Shown piece by piece: positions 38,598 through 47,333 of a DNA stretch of 64,000 bases. A program made the translations under genes and the position numbers. Source of the stretch: Methylobacterium cerastii (GTDB lineage Bacteria; Pseudomonadota; Alphaproteobacteria; Rhizobiales; Beijerinckiaceae). Numbering within the stretch: position 1 is the stretch's first letter; each line of letters opens with the position of its first letter. The notes under the pieces are model-generated. The model did no database searches. It saw nothing but the letters and a program-made list of their open reading frames with translations, and had not been told where the DNA came from. The DNA lies in the NCBI RefSeq assembly GCF_022179125.1, contig NZ_BPQG01000036.1:62001-126000 (forward strand). The letters are read 5' to 3'.

Positions 38598-39218
38598 ATG
38601 CGCCCCGAAGTCATCGACCGGCCCCGTGCGTTGCCCGTCGACCTCACCGCAGCCCTGTCGGCCTCCGGCGTCGTCGGAACCTGGTCGTGGTCGGCCCAGC
38701 CCGATCGCTGCATCCTCGATGCCGGGGCCGCCGACGTGCTGGCGGGGGACCACGCGATCGCCGGGCTGCCCGTCCCGTTCGAGCGCGCCAAGGCCCGGGT
38801 GCATCCGGACGACCTGCCCAAGCTGTCGCGCCACTTCAAGCGCCTGCGCCGGAGCGGCGGCCTGTTCGTCGCGGAATACCGCACCGTCTCGGCCACGGGC
38901 CGCGTGCGCCGGATCCTCGACCGCGGCCGTCTCGTCCGCAGCGAGGCCGGGACCGTGCTGCACGGCCACGGCATCATCATCGACGTCACCGAGGGCGACC
39001 TCGACCTCGGCGCCTTCAGCGAGCGCCCAGACCCGGCGACGATCCTCGACACCGCCGCCGCGCACGCCCTCGCCTGCCGCGAGTCGATCGACCATCTCGA
39101 CAACTCGGAGTTGCGTCTGCTCGTCGACGTGCTGCTCCTCAGCCTCGGCCAGCAGATCGCCGCCCTGTCGCGCGGGCAAGCACGCGGGTCGGCACGCGGG
39201 CTCGGACGCGGGCACTGA
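38598..39218 (+). CDS. Stand-alone PAS-fold protein
   Basis: A 206-residue soluble protein. GGAGG precedes the ATG by 6 bases. Residues 15-135 look like a PAS_3-type domain (GVVGTWSWSAQPDRCILD, ERAKARVHPDDLPKLSRHFKRL, LFVAEYRTVSATGRVRRILDRGRLV, HGHGIIIDVTE). The remaining 70 residues are a helical dimerisation-like segment (ELRLLVDVLLLSLGQQIAAL) and an Arg/Gly-rich end. There is no output domain; it may bind a ligand or another sensor protein. Confidence 0.75.
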   Translation: MRPEVIDRPRALPVDLTAALSASGVVGTWSWSAQPDRCILDAGAADVLAGDHAIAGLPVPFERAKARVHPDDLPKLSRHFKRLRRSGGLFVAEYRTVSATGRVRRILDRGRLVRSEAGTVLHGHGIIIDVTEGDLDLGAFSERPDPATILDTAAAHALACRESIDHLDNSELRLLVDVLLLSLGQQIAALSRGQARGSARGLGRGH

Positions 39219-39258
39219 TCGAAAGCGAGGCCCCCGCCTCGCGCCGTGCACGTGCGGG

Positions 39259-40908
39259 CTACTGAACCAGCACGGCCTGGTTGCACATCGTGCCGTCGAC
39301 GGTGACGTCGGCGTAGCCGAGGCGCAGGCCGAGGATGCGCAACGTCGTGTCGAGCACGCCGTCGAGGGCCGGCGTCACCGCCATCAGTGCGGTGGACAGG
39401 AGCGGCCCGAGCAGGGGCGGCACGATCATCAGCCCGTTGATCGAGAGGGACAAGCCCTGGACGAGGCTGCCGGTCAGCGACTGCGTCAGGCCGGTCGTGG
39501 ACACGGTCTTCGTGATCTGGCGCGTGATGTCGTCGTCGGAGAAGGTCAGGGTCTGGGGCGTCGGGCTGGCGATGGTCGCCCGCGCCGTGCCCTGCACGGT
39601 CAGCAGCGGCAACGCGATCAGGTTCGCGGGGCGGGTCAGGTCGGGGGTGGGGGCGCCGACCGCGATGCTGCTGCGGGACACGTTGGCGATGGCGAGCGTC
39701 GCGAGGCCGGGCTGGGCGTCCACCGTCACCTGCCGCCGGGTCGCGGCGGTCCAGGGGCAGGCGATGGTGCGTAGGGTCGCCGAGGCCTGCGCCGCCTCGA
39801 CATAGATCGGCAGGGTCACAGTTCCGAGGCCGAGCGGCGCCGTCAGCGTCGTCTCGATCAGCAGGCGCACCTGCGCGGTGTGGACCGTGGCGTTCGCCGT
39901 GCCCGGCTGGACGTAGCCCGAATTCTGCCGCCGCTCGCCGATCGCCAACGTCAGGCGGGTGCCGAGCAGGCCCGGCACCGTCGCTCCGAGGTCGAGGGCG
40001 ATCTGGTTCTGGCCGTTGGCGCCCGCGGCGATGTCGGCGACCACGTCCATCAGGCCGACCAGGGGACCGGCGGCGCCGCGGGCGGGGGACAGCGCTCCCG
40101 CGTCGCCGAGGTCGACGACCTGCGCGACGGGAACCAGCGCGCCGGCGTTCGGCAGCGCGGCCATCAGCTTGGCCAGGGCCGTCACCGCGGCGCCGGCACC
40201 GGAGGTGCCCTGCGCGGCGACCTTGAGGGCGGCGGTGAGCTGCCCGACGCTGGCCTTAGCGGCGACGAGGTCGGCGTAGTTCGCCGCCTGGAGGTTCAGG
40301 CCGACCGCCAGCGCGTCGAGGAAGCGGAAGGCGTCGACTTGGGTCGACAGCAGGGCGTTGTAGTCGAGGACGGAGAGCGACAGCTTGGTGCCCAGCATCG
40401 CACCGAGCAGGGCGTTGGCGACGCCGCCGTCGAGCGCCGCCACGCCGGAACCGATCGAGAGGGCCGCGAACCGGGCGCTCGCGGCCGTGCCCGTCACCTG
40501 GATCGGCACGGTCTTGGGCAGGCCGAGCACCTGCGCGAAGTGCACCGGCACCCCCGTCTTCAGCCCGACGCGGACGGCGTTGGCTGGGCTGGCGCCGGCC
40601 TGGAACCGGCCGGCGGGGGCGACCTTGGCGTCGCCGACGTAGCTGCCGGGCGAGACCGTCACCGCGGCGGCGGCGTAGCCGTTGTCGGCGAGCGACCGGC
40701 GGGCGAGCGCGTCGGCCCCGCCTGCGCCGGCGGCGGCCAGCATCGCGGCGATGTCGACCGCACCCTGCGCCTTGCGCTTGGCCTGCATCACCATGCCGAG
40801 GTCGATCCCGACCGCGGCCGCGCCCATCAAGGCGGTCGCGCCGAGCGCAACCAGCACCGCGACCGAGCCGCCCCGGTCCGATCGGAGGTCGCGCACCCGG
40901 GCCCTCAC
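39259..40908 (-). CDS. TadG-like pilus assembly protein
   Basis: A 549-residue protein from a GTG at 40908 that overlaps the stop of the TadE-like gene (GTGA). The N-terminus (DRGGSVAVLVALGATALMGAAAVGIDLGMVMQAKRKAQGAVDIAAML) is the TadG/Flp-like transmembrane and following helix. The rest is a long Ala/Leu/Thr-rich extracytoplasmic region without a visible von Willebrand A motif. Likely exported or surface-associated. In Tad systems TadE/TadG are pseudopilins; no tadABC, cpa or rcp genes are near. Confidence 0.8.
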   Translation of the reverse strand: MRARVRDLRSDRGGSVAVLVALGATALMGAAAVGIDLGMVMQAKRKAQGAVDIAAMLAAAGAGGADALARRSLADNGYAAAAVTVSPGSYVGDAKVAPAGRFQAGASPANAVRVGLKTGVPVHFAQVLGLPKTVPIQVTGTAASARFAALSIGSGVAALDGGVANALLGAMLGTKLSLSVLDYNALLSTQVDAFRFLDALAVGLNLQAANYADLVAAKASVGQLTAALKVAAQGTSGAGAAVTALAKLMAALPNAGALVPVAQVVDLGDAGALSPARGAAGPLVGLMDVVADIAAGANGQNQIALDLGATVPGLLGTRLTLAIGERRQNSGYVQPGTANATVHTAQVRLLIETTLTAPLGLGTVTLPIYVEAAQASATLRTIACPWTAATRRQVTVDAQPGLATLAIANVSRSSIAVGAPTPDLTRPANLIALPLLTVQGTARATIASPTPQTLTFSDDDITRQITKTVSTTGLTQSLTGSLVQGLSLSINGLMIVPPLLGPLLSTALMAVTPALDGVLDTTLRILGLRLGYADVTVDGTMCNQAVLVQ

Positions 40909-41360
40909 AGGCCGCCCCGGCGCACGCTGACCGTGCTGGTGAGGACGTCCGGCGGGAGCGGGACCAGCTTGCCGAGGGCCTTCAGCCCGAGGACGGAGGA
41001 ATCGTAGGTGAGTGTGACCGTGTAGACGGTGGCGTCGCCCGGGCTCGTGCCGACCGAGACCGCGACGCTGCCGGCCTTGAACATCGCGCTGGCGGCGAGG
41101 CTGCGCTGCACCACGGCCTGGGCGAGGGAGGCGCGCTCGCCGTCGCTGACGCCGGCGACCGAAGCGCGGGCCGCCTCCGCCGCGACCTGGCGCAGGGTGT
41201 GCGCCGCGCCGAGATAGATGCCGAAGGCGCAGATGCCGGCAAACAGCAGCAGCAGGACCGGCGTCACCAGTGCGAACTCGACCGCCGCGTTGCCGCCGCG
41301 GCAGGCCGCCAGCTTCCTGCCCTCGCGTCCCGCCGTCGATCCCATCGCGCGACATCCCAT
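40905..41360 (-). CDS. TadE-like pseudopilin
   Basis: A 151-residue TadE-family protein. GGNAAVEFALVTPVLLLLFAGICAFGIYLGAAHTLRQVAAEAARASVAG gives the prepilin-like Gly-x-x-x-x-Glu processing site (Glu after AAV) and hydrophobic helix. An ATG five codons downstream (41345) is an alternative start. It is co-translated with the TadG-like gene. These minor pseudopilins may assist Flp pilus assembly or surface attachment, with the rest of the machine encoded elsewhere. Confidence 0.83.
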   Translation of the reverse strand: MGCRAMGSTAGREGRKLAACRGGNAAVEFALVTPVLLLLFAGICAFGIYLGAAHTLRQVAAEAARASVAGVSDGERASLAQAVVQRSLAASAMFKAGSVAVSVGTSPGDATVYTVTLTYDSSVLGLKALGKLVPLPPDVLTSTVSVRRGGL

Positions 41361-41447
41361 AGCTGCATCGCAGATTAGCGATACAACTTATCGTATGGGT
41401 CTCCGCTTAAGAAATGATGTAAATACAATCCCGAGTTGTATTAACTC

Positions 41448-43595
41448 TCAGGCGGCAACCGCCTCCTCGCGCGCCGCCGCAAGCATCGCGGTGATCTCGC
41501 CGGCCGGGCGCGGCCGGCTGAACAGGAACCCCTGCATCTCCTGGCAGCCCTCGGCGCGGACGGCGGCGAGCTGCTCCTCGGTCTCGACGCCCTCGACTAG
41601 GGTGGTGATGCCGAGGCTGCCGCCGAGGGCGACGAGGGCGCGGATGATCGCGCCGGCCTCGGTCGCCTTGCCGGCGTCTTGGACGAAGGAGCGGTCGATC
41701 TTCATCTTGTCGAAGGGGAAGCGGCGCAGGTAGGTCAAGCTCGAATAGCCGGTGCCAAAATCGTCCATCGAGATGCGGATCCCGGTCCGGCGCAGCAGGT
41801 GCAGGGTCTCGAGGTTGGCCTCGGTCTCGTCGAGCAGGACGCTTTCGGTGATCTCGAGCTCCAGGCGGTCGGCGCGCAGCCCGCTCGCGGCGAGGGCGAG
41901 CAGCACCGTCTGCGCGAAGGTGCGATTGCGGAGCTGGACCGCCGAGACGTTGACGGCGACGCTGATCCCCTCCGGCCAGGCCACGGCGTCGCGGCAGGCC
42001 TGGTTCAGCACCCATTCCCCGAGGGCGACGATGAGACCGGTCTCCTCGGCCACCGGGATGAAGGTGGCGGGCGAGATCAGCCCGCGTTCCGGGTGGCGCC
42101 AGCGGACCAGGGCTTCCACGCCGGTGATCCGATTGCTGCCGAGGTTGACCAGCGGCTGGTAATGCACCTCGAACAGGCCCTGCCGGAGGGCGTCGGCGAG
42201 GTCGCGCTCGATCGCGCGGCGGATTTCGGCGGTCTCGTCCATCGCCGGCTCGAACAGGCAGGCGGTGCCGCGGCCCTTGGCCTTGGCGTGATAGAGCGCG
42301 GTGTCGGCGTTCTTGAGCAGCCGGTCGATGTCGTCGGCCGCGTCGTCGGCGATGGCGATGCCGACGCTCATGCCGATCTCGACGGTGTAGCCGTCGAGGT
42401 CGTAGGGCGTGCTCACCATCGCGATCATCCGCCCGGCCAGCGCCAGCGCGCCGGCGGCGTCGGAGACCCGGTGCAGCACCGCGAACTCGTCCCCGCCGAG
42501 GCGCGCCACGAGGTCCCCCGTGCGCACCCGGGCGCAAAGCCGTTCCGAGACCGCCCGCAGCAGCGCGTCGCCGGCGCCGTGCCCGTGCATGTCGTTGATC
42601 GCCTTGAACCGGTCGAGGTCGAGGCAGAGGATCGCCAGCCGGTTGGTCTCGCCCGCGAGCCGCGGCCTGCCGAGCATGTCGAGGCCGTGCTCGCGAAACG
42701 CCGTGCGGTTCGGCAGGTCGGTCAACGCGTCGTGGCGCGCCATGTGCGCGATCCGCGCCTCGTTGCGGCGCCGTTCGGTGATGTCCTCGAAGGTCGAGAC
42801 CCAGCCGCCGCCCTCGATCGTGCGGTAGCACACGGCGAGGATCCGGCCGTCGGCGAGCTCGCGTTGGATCGGTTTCGGGTCGGCGTCGAGCAGGGCCCGG
42901 CGCGTGCCCTCGCACAGGGCGTCGGCCGTGGGGTCGCCGCGGTAGCGGCCGGCGGCCACCAGCATCGCGCAGATCTCGCGCTGGGTCATGCCGACGTGCA
43001 GCCTGTCCGGAGCGATGCCGAAGAGTTCGCAATACCGCTGGTTGTAGATGACGAGGCGCGCCGCGTCGTCGAACAGGCACAGGCCCTGGGTCATGTTACT
43101 CAGCGCCGCCGCGAAGCGGTTGTTCTGCTCGACGAGGCTGGCATGCGAGGCGCGCAGCTCCGCCAGCGTCTCGGCGAGCGCGCTTCGCGTCTGGCCTTCG
43201 GAGCCGATGTCGGTGCCGATGCCGCGATAGCCGCGGAAGGTCCCGTCCTGCGCGACCACCGGCTCGCCGCCGATCCGGAACCAGCGCACGTTGCCGTCGG
43301 GATGGGCGTAGGGAAAGATGAAGCCGGCGAAGGCCTCCCGCCGGTCGATCGCGGTGACGTACGGCATCCAGGACAGGCGGTCGCCCCCGTTCGCGGCGAC
43401 CGCGATCCGCGACGTGCCGGTCAGCGTCTCGGCGTTGCGCCCGAGGACGCGTTCCGCCTCGGGAGACAGGTAGCTGAAGTTCTGCGACGCGTCGGTCTCC
43501 CAGAACCAGTCGGGTTCGGTCTTCGCAAGATCTACCAAGGTTCGTACGGGCATTCGGGCACCATCGATCGTGACCCTATCCTCCAAGGCAGGCAT
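41448..43595 (-). CDS. Two-PAS GGDEF-EAL cyclic-di-GMP regulator
   Basis: A 715-residue soluble protein from the ATG at 43595 (MPVRTL at 43553 is an alternative). PAS domains occupy about residues 15-150 and 165-280. The GGDEF domain starts near HMARHDALTDLPNRTAF and has an intact ARLGGDEFAVL active loop. The EAL domain shows GVEALVRWRHPERGLI, VNVSAVQLRN, LEITESVLL, MDDFGTGYSSLTYLRRFPFDKMKID and GVETEEQL, so phosphodiesterase residues look intact. Both synthesis and breakdown of c-di-GMP are possible. It lies between the TadE and dehalogenase-like genes; the AT-rich segment just upstream may hold its promoter. Confidence 0.93.
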   Translation of the reverse strand: MPALEDRVTIDGARMPVRTLVDLAKTEPDWFWETDASQNFSYLSPEAERVLGRNAETLTGTSRIAVAANGGDRLSWMPYVTAIDRREAFAGFIFPYAHPDGNVRWFRIGGEPVVAQDGTFRGYRGIGTDIGSEGQTRSALAETLAELRASHASLVEQNNRFAAALSNMTQGLCLFDDAARLVIYNQRYCELFGIAPDRLHVGMTQREICAMLVAAGRYRGDPTADALCEGTRRALLDADPKPIQRELADGRILAVCYRTIEGGGWVSTFEDITERRRNEARIAHMARHDALTDLPNRTAFREHGLDMLGRPRLAGETNRLAILCLDLDRFKAINDMHGHGAGDALLRAVSERLCARVRTGDLVARLGGDEFAVLHRVSDAAGALALAGRMIAMVSTPYDLDGYTVEIGMSVGIAIADDAADDIDRLLKNADTALYHAKAKGRGTACLFEPAMDETAEIRRAIERDLADALRQGLFEVHYQPLVNLGSNRITGVEALVRWRHPERGLISPATFIPVAEETGLIVALGEWVLNQACRDAVAWPEGISVAVNVSAVQLRNRTFAQTVLLALAASGLRADRLELEITESVLLDETEANLETLHLLRRTGIRISMDDFGTGYSSLTYLRRFPFDKMKIDRSFVQDAGKATEAGAIIRALVALGGSLGITTLVEGVETEEQLAAVRAEGCQEMQGFLFSRPRPAGEITAMLAAAREEAVAA

Positions 43596-43727
43596 TAAGA
43601 TATTATTCGTACCGCACTTCACGATCCTGCGCGTCGTGGGCGGAGCCCCGCGCCTTCCGATGCGTTGCCTGCGGACGCGCGCCGCCGGCGCTCCGGGCCG
43701 CGGTCGCGAAACGTCGGAGGAAGGCGC

Positions 43728-44660
43728 ATGCCGAGCGGTGGCGAGGATCTGTTTTCCGGGTTCGAGGCCCTCTGGATGGAGGCGGCCTGGGGCAAGGCCT
43801 TCGCCCGGGTCGGCGGCCCGGCGGACGCGCCGCCGCTGCTGCTGCTCCACGGCTTTCCGCAAAGCCACGCGCTCTGGCACCGCGTCGCCCCGGACTTGGC
43901 GCACGACCATCGCGTGATCTGCCTCGACCTGCCGGGCTACGGCTGGTCGTCGGCGCCCCCGAGCGATTCCGGACACGAGCCTTACGCCAAGCGCCGGGTC
44001 GGCGCGGAGATCGTGGCGCTGATGGAGCGGATCGGCCATGTCCGCTTCGCGCTGGTCGGGCACGACCGCGGCGCCCGCGTCGCCTACCGCCTCGCCCTCG
44101 ACCATCCGGGCCGCGTCTCGAAGCTCGCCCTCCTCGACGTGGTGCCGACGGCGGTGCAGTGGGCGCGGATCGAGGCCGCGCCGGGCATGAACCCGCACTG
44201 GCCGTTCCTGGCCGAGCCCGCCCCGAACCCGGAGACCGCGATCGGCCGGGACCCGGACGGCTACTTCCGGAGGCTGATCGCCGGGTGGACGGCGGGCAAG
44301 GACCTCTCGGCCTTCGACCCGCGTGCGCTCGACCTCTACGCCCAGGCCTGGGGCGTGCCCGAACGCATCCACGCGATGTGCGAGGATTACCGCGCCGGCG
44401 CCGGCCCCGACCGCGCGGCCGACGAAGCGGACATCGCGGCCGGCCGCACCCTGGCGATGCCGGTTCTGGTTCTCGCCAGCACACGCTACCTGGACCACGA
44501 AAAGCCCGAGACGGCGCTCGCGGCCTGGCGGCGGACGCTCGCGCCGGACGCGGTCGGCGCCGCGATCGAGTCCGGCCACTTCCTGGCCGAGGAGAACCCG
44601 TCGGCGACGCTCGCGGCGCTCCGCCCCTTCCTCGCCGGTGAAGCTCCGCCCAAAGCGTAA
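43728..44660 (+). CDS. Fluoroacetate/haloacetate dehalogenase-like alpha/beta hydrolase
   Basis: A 310-residue alpha/beta hydrolase after a strong GGAGGAAGG site. The nucleophile elbow is LVGHDRGARVAYRLALDHP, with Asp113 as nucleophile instead of Ser, plus Arg114 and Arg117. Asp137 (LLDVVP) and His284 (ESGHFLAEE) complete the triad, and His157-Trp158 (MNPHWPF) with Tyr221 (EDYRAGA) form the halide pocket. This set matches the described fluoroacetate dehalogenase of Rhodopseudomonas palustris (Asp110, Arg111, Arg114, Asp134, His155, Trp156, Tyr219, His280). It should hydrolyse C-halogen bonds in haloacetates; the actual substrate range is not known from sequence. Confidence 0.85.
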   Translation: MPSGGEDLFSGFEALWMEAAWGKAFARVGGPADAPPLLLLHGFPQSHALWHRVAPDLAHDHRVICLDLPGYGWSSAPPSDSGHEPYAKRRVGAEIVALMERIGHVRFALVGHDRGARVAYRLALDHPGRVSKLALLDVVPTAVQWARIEAAPGMNPHWPFLAEPAPNPETAIGRDPDGYFRRLIAGWTAGKDLSAFDPRALDLYAQAWGVPERIHAMCEDYRAGAGPDRAADEADIAAGRTLAMPVLVLASTRYLDHEKPETALAAWRRTLAPDAVGAAIESGHFLAEENPSATLAALRPFLAGEAPPKA

Positions 44661-44771
44661 CACGGAAGCCGACGCTCGCCGTGGTTGTGCGCCCGGCCTT
44701 CGCCTAGCATGCGCCCCGGACCGCCCGAACGGCGGCCGGACGACAAGATCACGACCTCCGGGAGGATACGC

Positions 44772-45992
44772 ATGACCAAGGGACAGGTTCGTCTCGCGCT
44801 GGGCGTCGCGCTCGCCGCGCTCGCCGCGCCCGCCGCCGCGCAGGGCTTCTCGGACGGCGTGGTGAAGATCGGCATCCTCAACGACCAGTCCGGCACCTAC
44901 GCCGAGTTCGGCGGCCGCTCCTCGATCGAGGCGGCGCGGATGGCGGTGGAGGATTTCGGCGGCTCGATGAACGGGACGCCGATCGAACTCGTCTCGGCCG
45001 ACCACCAGAACAAGCCCGACATCGCGTCCGGCATCGCCCGGCAATGGTACGACCGCGACAACGTCGACGCGATCATGGAGCTGACGACCTCGTCGGTGGC
45101 GCTCGCCGTCCAGGGCCTGTCGAAAGAGAAGCGCAAGATCACCATCACCACCGGCGCGGCCACCGCCGACCTCACCGGCAAGGCCTGCACCCCCTACGGC
45201 TACCACTGGGCCTACGACACCCATGCGCTCGCCGTCGGCACCGGCGGCGCCCTGGTGCAGCAGGGCGGCGACACCTGGTTCATGCTGACCGCCGACTACG
45301 CCTTCGGCTACTCGCTGGAAGCCGAGATCGCCCGCTACGTCACCTCGAAGGGCGGCAAGATCCTGGGCAACGTCCGCCACCCGCTCTCGGCGCAGGACTT
45401 CTCCTCGTTCCTGCTGCAGGCGCAAGGGTCTGGCGCCAAGGTGATCGGCCTGGCCAACGCCGGGCTCGACACCTCCAACAGCATCAAGCAGGCGGCCGAG
45501 TTCGGCATCGTCGAGGGCGGGCAGCGGCTCGCGGCGCTGCTGTTCACCCTGGCCGAGGTGAAGGGCCTCGGCCTCAAGGTCGCGCAGGGGCTGACCCTCA
45601 CCGAGGGCTGGTACTGGGACCTCACCGACGAGACCCGCGCGTTCGGGCAGCGCTTCATGAAGCGCACCGGCAAGATGCCGAACATGATCCATGTCGGCAC
45701 CTATTCGGCGGTGCTGCAATACCTGAAGGCGGTGAAGGCCGCCGGCACCGACGAGACCGAGGCGGTCAACACGCTGCTGCACACGATGCCGGTGGACGAC
45801 GTCTTCGCCAAGGGCGGCAAGGTCCTGCCGAACGGGCGCATGGTCCACGACATGTATCTGTTCGAGGTCAAGAAGCCCGCCGAGTCGAAGGGCGACTGGG
45901 ACCTCTACAAGAAGCTCGCCACGGTGCCCGGCCCGGAGGCCTTCGCCACCGCCGAGGCCAGCGGCTGCCCGCTGACGACGGCGGCGAAGTAG
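44772..45992 (+). CDS. Branched-chain-amino-acid-type ABC transporter substrate-binding protein
   Basis: A 406-residue periplasmic binding protein from the ATG at 44772 (GGAGGA 6 bp before). Signal peptide TKGQVRLALGVALAALAAPAAA, then VVKIGILNDQSGTYAEFGGRSSIEAARMAVEDFGG and VDAIMELTTSSVALAV, the standard type I periplasmic-binding fold of LivJ/urea-binding relatives. The expected LivH/M/G/F permease and ATPase genes are not adjacent. The ligand (amino acid, amide or aromatic) is unknown. Confidence 0.85.
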   Translation: MTKGQVRLALGVALAALAAPAAAQGFSDGVVKIGILNDQSGTYAEFGGRSSIEAARMAVEDFGGSMNGTPIELVSADHQNKPDIASGIARQWYDRDNVDAIMELTTSSVALAVQGLSKEKRKITITTGAATADLTGKACTPYGYHWAYDTHALAVGTGGALVQQGGDTWFMLTADYAFGYSLEAEIARYVTSKGGKILGNVRHPLSAQDFSSFLLQAQGSGAKVIGLANAGLDTSNSIKQAAEFGIVEGGQRLAALLFTLAEVKGLGLKVAQGLTLTEGWYWDLTDETRAFGQRFMKRTGKMPNMIHVGTYSAVLQYLKAVKAAGTDETEAVNTLLHTMPVDDVFAKGGKVLPNGRMVHDMYLFEVKKPAESKGDWDLYKKLATVPGPEAFATAEASGCPLTTAAK

Positions 45993-46047
45993 GAACGGCA
46001 AGAAGGGACGAACCCGCCGACCGCGGCGGCCGACTCCCGTCCACCCC

Positions 46048-46156
46048 CCTCATCCTGAGGTGCGGCCGCAAGCCGCCTCGAAGGAGACCTCCAGGGATCG
46101 CGCGTCGGCTGGAGGCCTCCTTCGAGGCCCGCCAAGGCGGGCACCTCAGGATGAGG
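46048..46156. repeat. Long imperfect palindromic element, 109 bp
   Basis: CCTCATCCTGAGGTGC at 46048-46063 is repeated in reverse at GCACCTCAGGATGAGG (46141-46156), and inner arms around GCCTCGAAGGAG and CTCCTTCGAGGC pair as well, giving a long cruciform-like hairpin. It lies between the convergent binding-protein and fabF-like genes. The terminal half resembles a repeat common in Rhizobiales genomes (recalled, not checked). It may serve as a terminator for both genes. Confidence 0.7.
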
Positions 46157-46205
46157 TGGCGGGTGGGAGTGACACTTGTCGAAGGGGCGTCTGGAAGACC
46201 GCCGC

Positions 46206-47333
46206 TCAGGCGGACGTCAGCCGCAGCACGCCCTCGCCGCGACGGTGGCCGACGGTGGTCACCGCGACCTCGGCAAGGCCCCGCTCGGCCACGAGCCCGG
46301 CCGCAAGGGCCGCGCCGAACGGCGCCGTCACCTCGAGGCCATGGCCGACCAGGTCGCCGAGGGCGTGGACCGGCCGGTCGGGTGCCAGGACCGACAGGCG
46401 CGCGCGCTCCTCGTCGGTGATCGCCGCAACGCCGGTGGCGCCCGAGACGATCGCCGCGGCCTGCGCGATGCCCGCTTGCCGCCACAGGGCGTCGAGGCTG
46501 GTCGCGACGCCGCCCGGCTCGCGCCGCGTCCGATCGCTCGCCACCGGTCCGAGCCGCGCGAGCGCGCGGGCGCCGCGCGCAGCCGCGGTCTCGGCGGATT
46601 CGAGCATCAGGAAGGCGGCGCAGCTGCCGAGGATGAAGCCCGGCGCATCCGCGCGGTCGAAGACCGGCGCGTAGTCGGGCTTGCGCAGGAAACCGCCCAT
46701 CTCGTGGACGACCATCACGTCCGGCCGCTCGGCGCTGTAGGAGCCGCCGACCAGCATCGCGTCGATCTGGCCCGAGGCGATCCGCGCCTGCCCGATGCGC
46801 AGCGCGTCGACGCCCGAGGCCTCCTCGCCCATGAAGGTGCGCGACGCGCCTGTGACGCCGTGGACGATGGCGATGTTGCCGGCCAAGAGGTTCGAGAGCT
46901 GCGCCAGGAACAGCGTCGGGCGCAGGTCGTTCTGCAGCCGATCGTTGAGGTAGGCGCCGGCGTGCTCGGCCTCGCGCAGGCCGGTGAGGATCGCCCCGTC
47001 GACCGCGTAGTCGCGCTCGCCGCCGCCGGCCGCGACCACGAGATGGAGCGCCTGCTTGAACCCGGCGTCGTCCTTCACCCCGGCCGAGTCGAGCGCGAGG
47101 CCGGCGGCGTAGACGCCGAGGCGCTGCCACGCCTCCATCTGGCGCTGGTCGGACTTCTTCGGGATCTGCCCGTCCCAGGCGATCGCCGGAGCCGGGTGGA
47201 CGGGATACGGCGCGAAGGTCGCCGCGTCGGTCCGTGGCGCGGCGCCGGCGTCGAGGGCGTCGAGGTGGGCGGCCAGGCCCTCGCCGACGCAGGAGACGAG
47301 GCCGATCCCGGTGACGACGACGGCGCGGCTCAT
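46206..47333 (-). CDS. fabF2XL: Beta-ketoacyl-ACP synthase homologue lacking the active-site Cys (FabF2XL-like)
   Basis: A 375-residue thiolase-fold protein. The N-terminus MSRAVVVTGIGLVSCVGEGL and the C-terminal GHGLEVTAPFGAALAAGL follow KAS II enzymes, but the nucleophile region reads HGVTGASRTFMGEE, with Ser164 where the Cys of STAC should be. The T-H-G-T His motif is also missing (SGATGVAAIT). It therefore should not condense acyl chains alone; a role as partner subunit or chain-length/decarboxylation factor is likely. The gene follows acpXL-fabZ as in rhizobial acpXL clusters, where two synthases (fabF2XL, fabF1XL) occur; only one is present here. Its start overlaps the fabZ stop (ATGA). 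Confidence 0.8.
   Translation of the reverse strand: MSRAVVVTGIGLVSCVGEGLAAHLDALDAGAAPRTDAATFAPYPVHPAPAIAWDGQIPKKSDQRQMEAWQRLGVYAAGLALDSAGVKDDAGFKQALHLVVAAGGGERDYAVDGAILTGLREAEHAGAYLNDRLQNDLRPTLFLAQLSNLLAGNIAIVHGVTGASRTFMGEEASGVDALRIGQARIASGQIDAMLVGGSYSAERPDVMVVHEMGGFLRKPDYAPVFDRADAPGFILGSCAAFLMLESAETAAARGARALARLGPVASDRTRREPGGVATSLDALWRQAGIAQAAAIVSGATGVAAITDEERARLSVLAPDRPVHALGDLVGHGLEVTAPFGAALAAGLVAERGLAEVAVTTVGHRRGEGVLRLTSA

Noticed and set aside
41448-46001. A 1517-codon - strand frame that could be annotated as a giant GGDEF-EAL protein
   Set aside because: The part beyond 43595 runs antisense to the dehalogenase and binding-protein genes, which have strong motifs, signal peptide and ribosome-binding sites. 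Only the PAS-GGDEF-EAL part has real domains.
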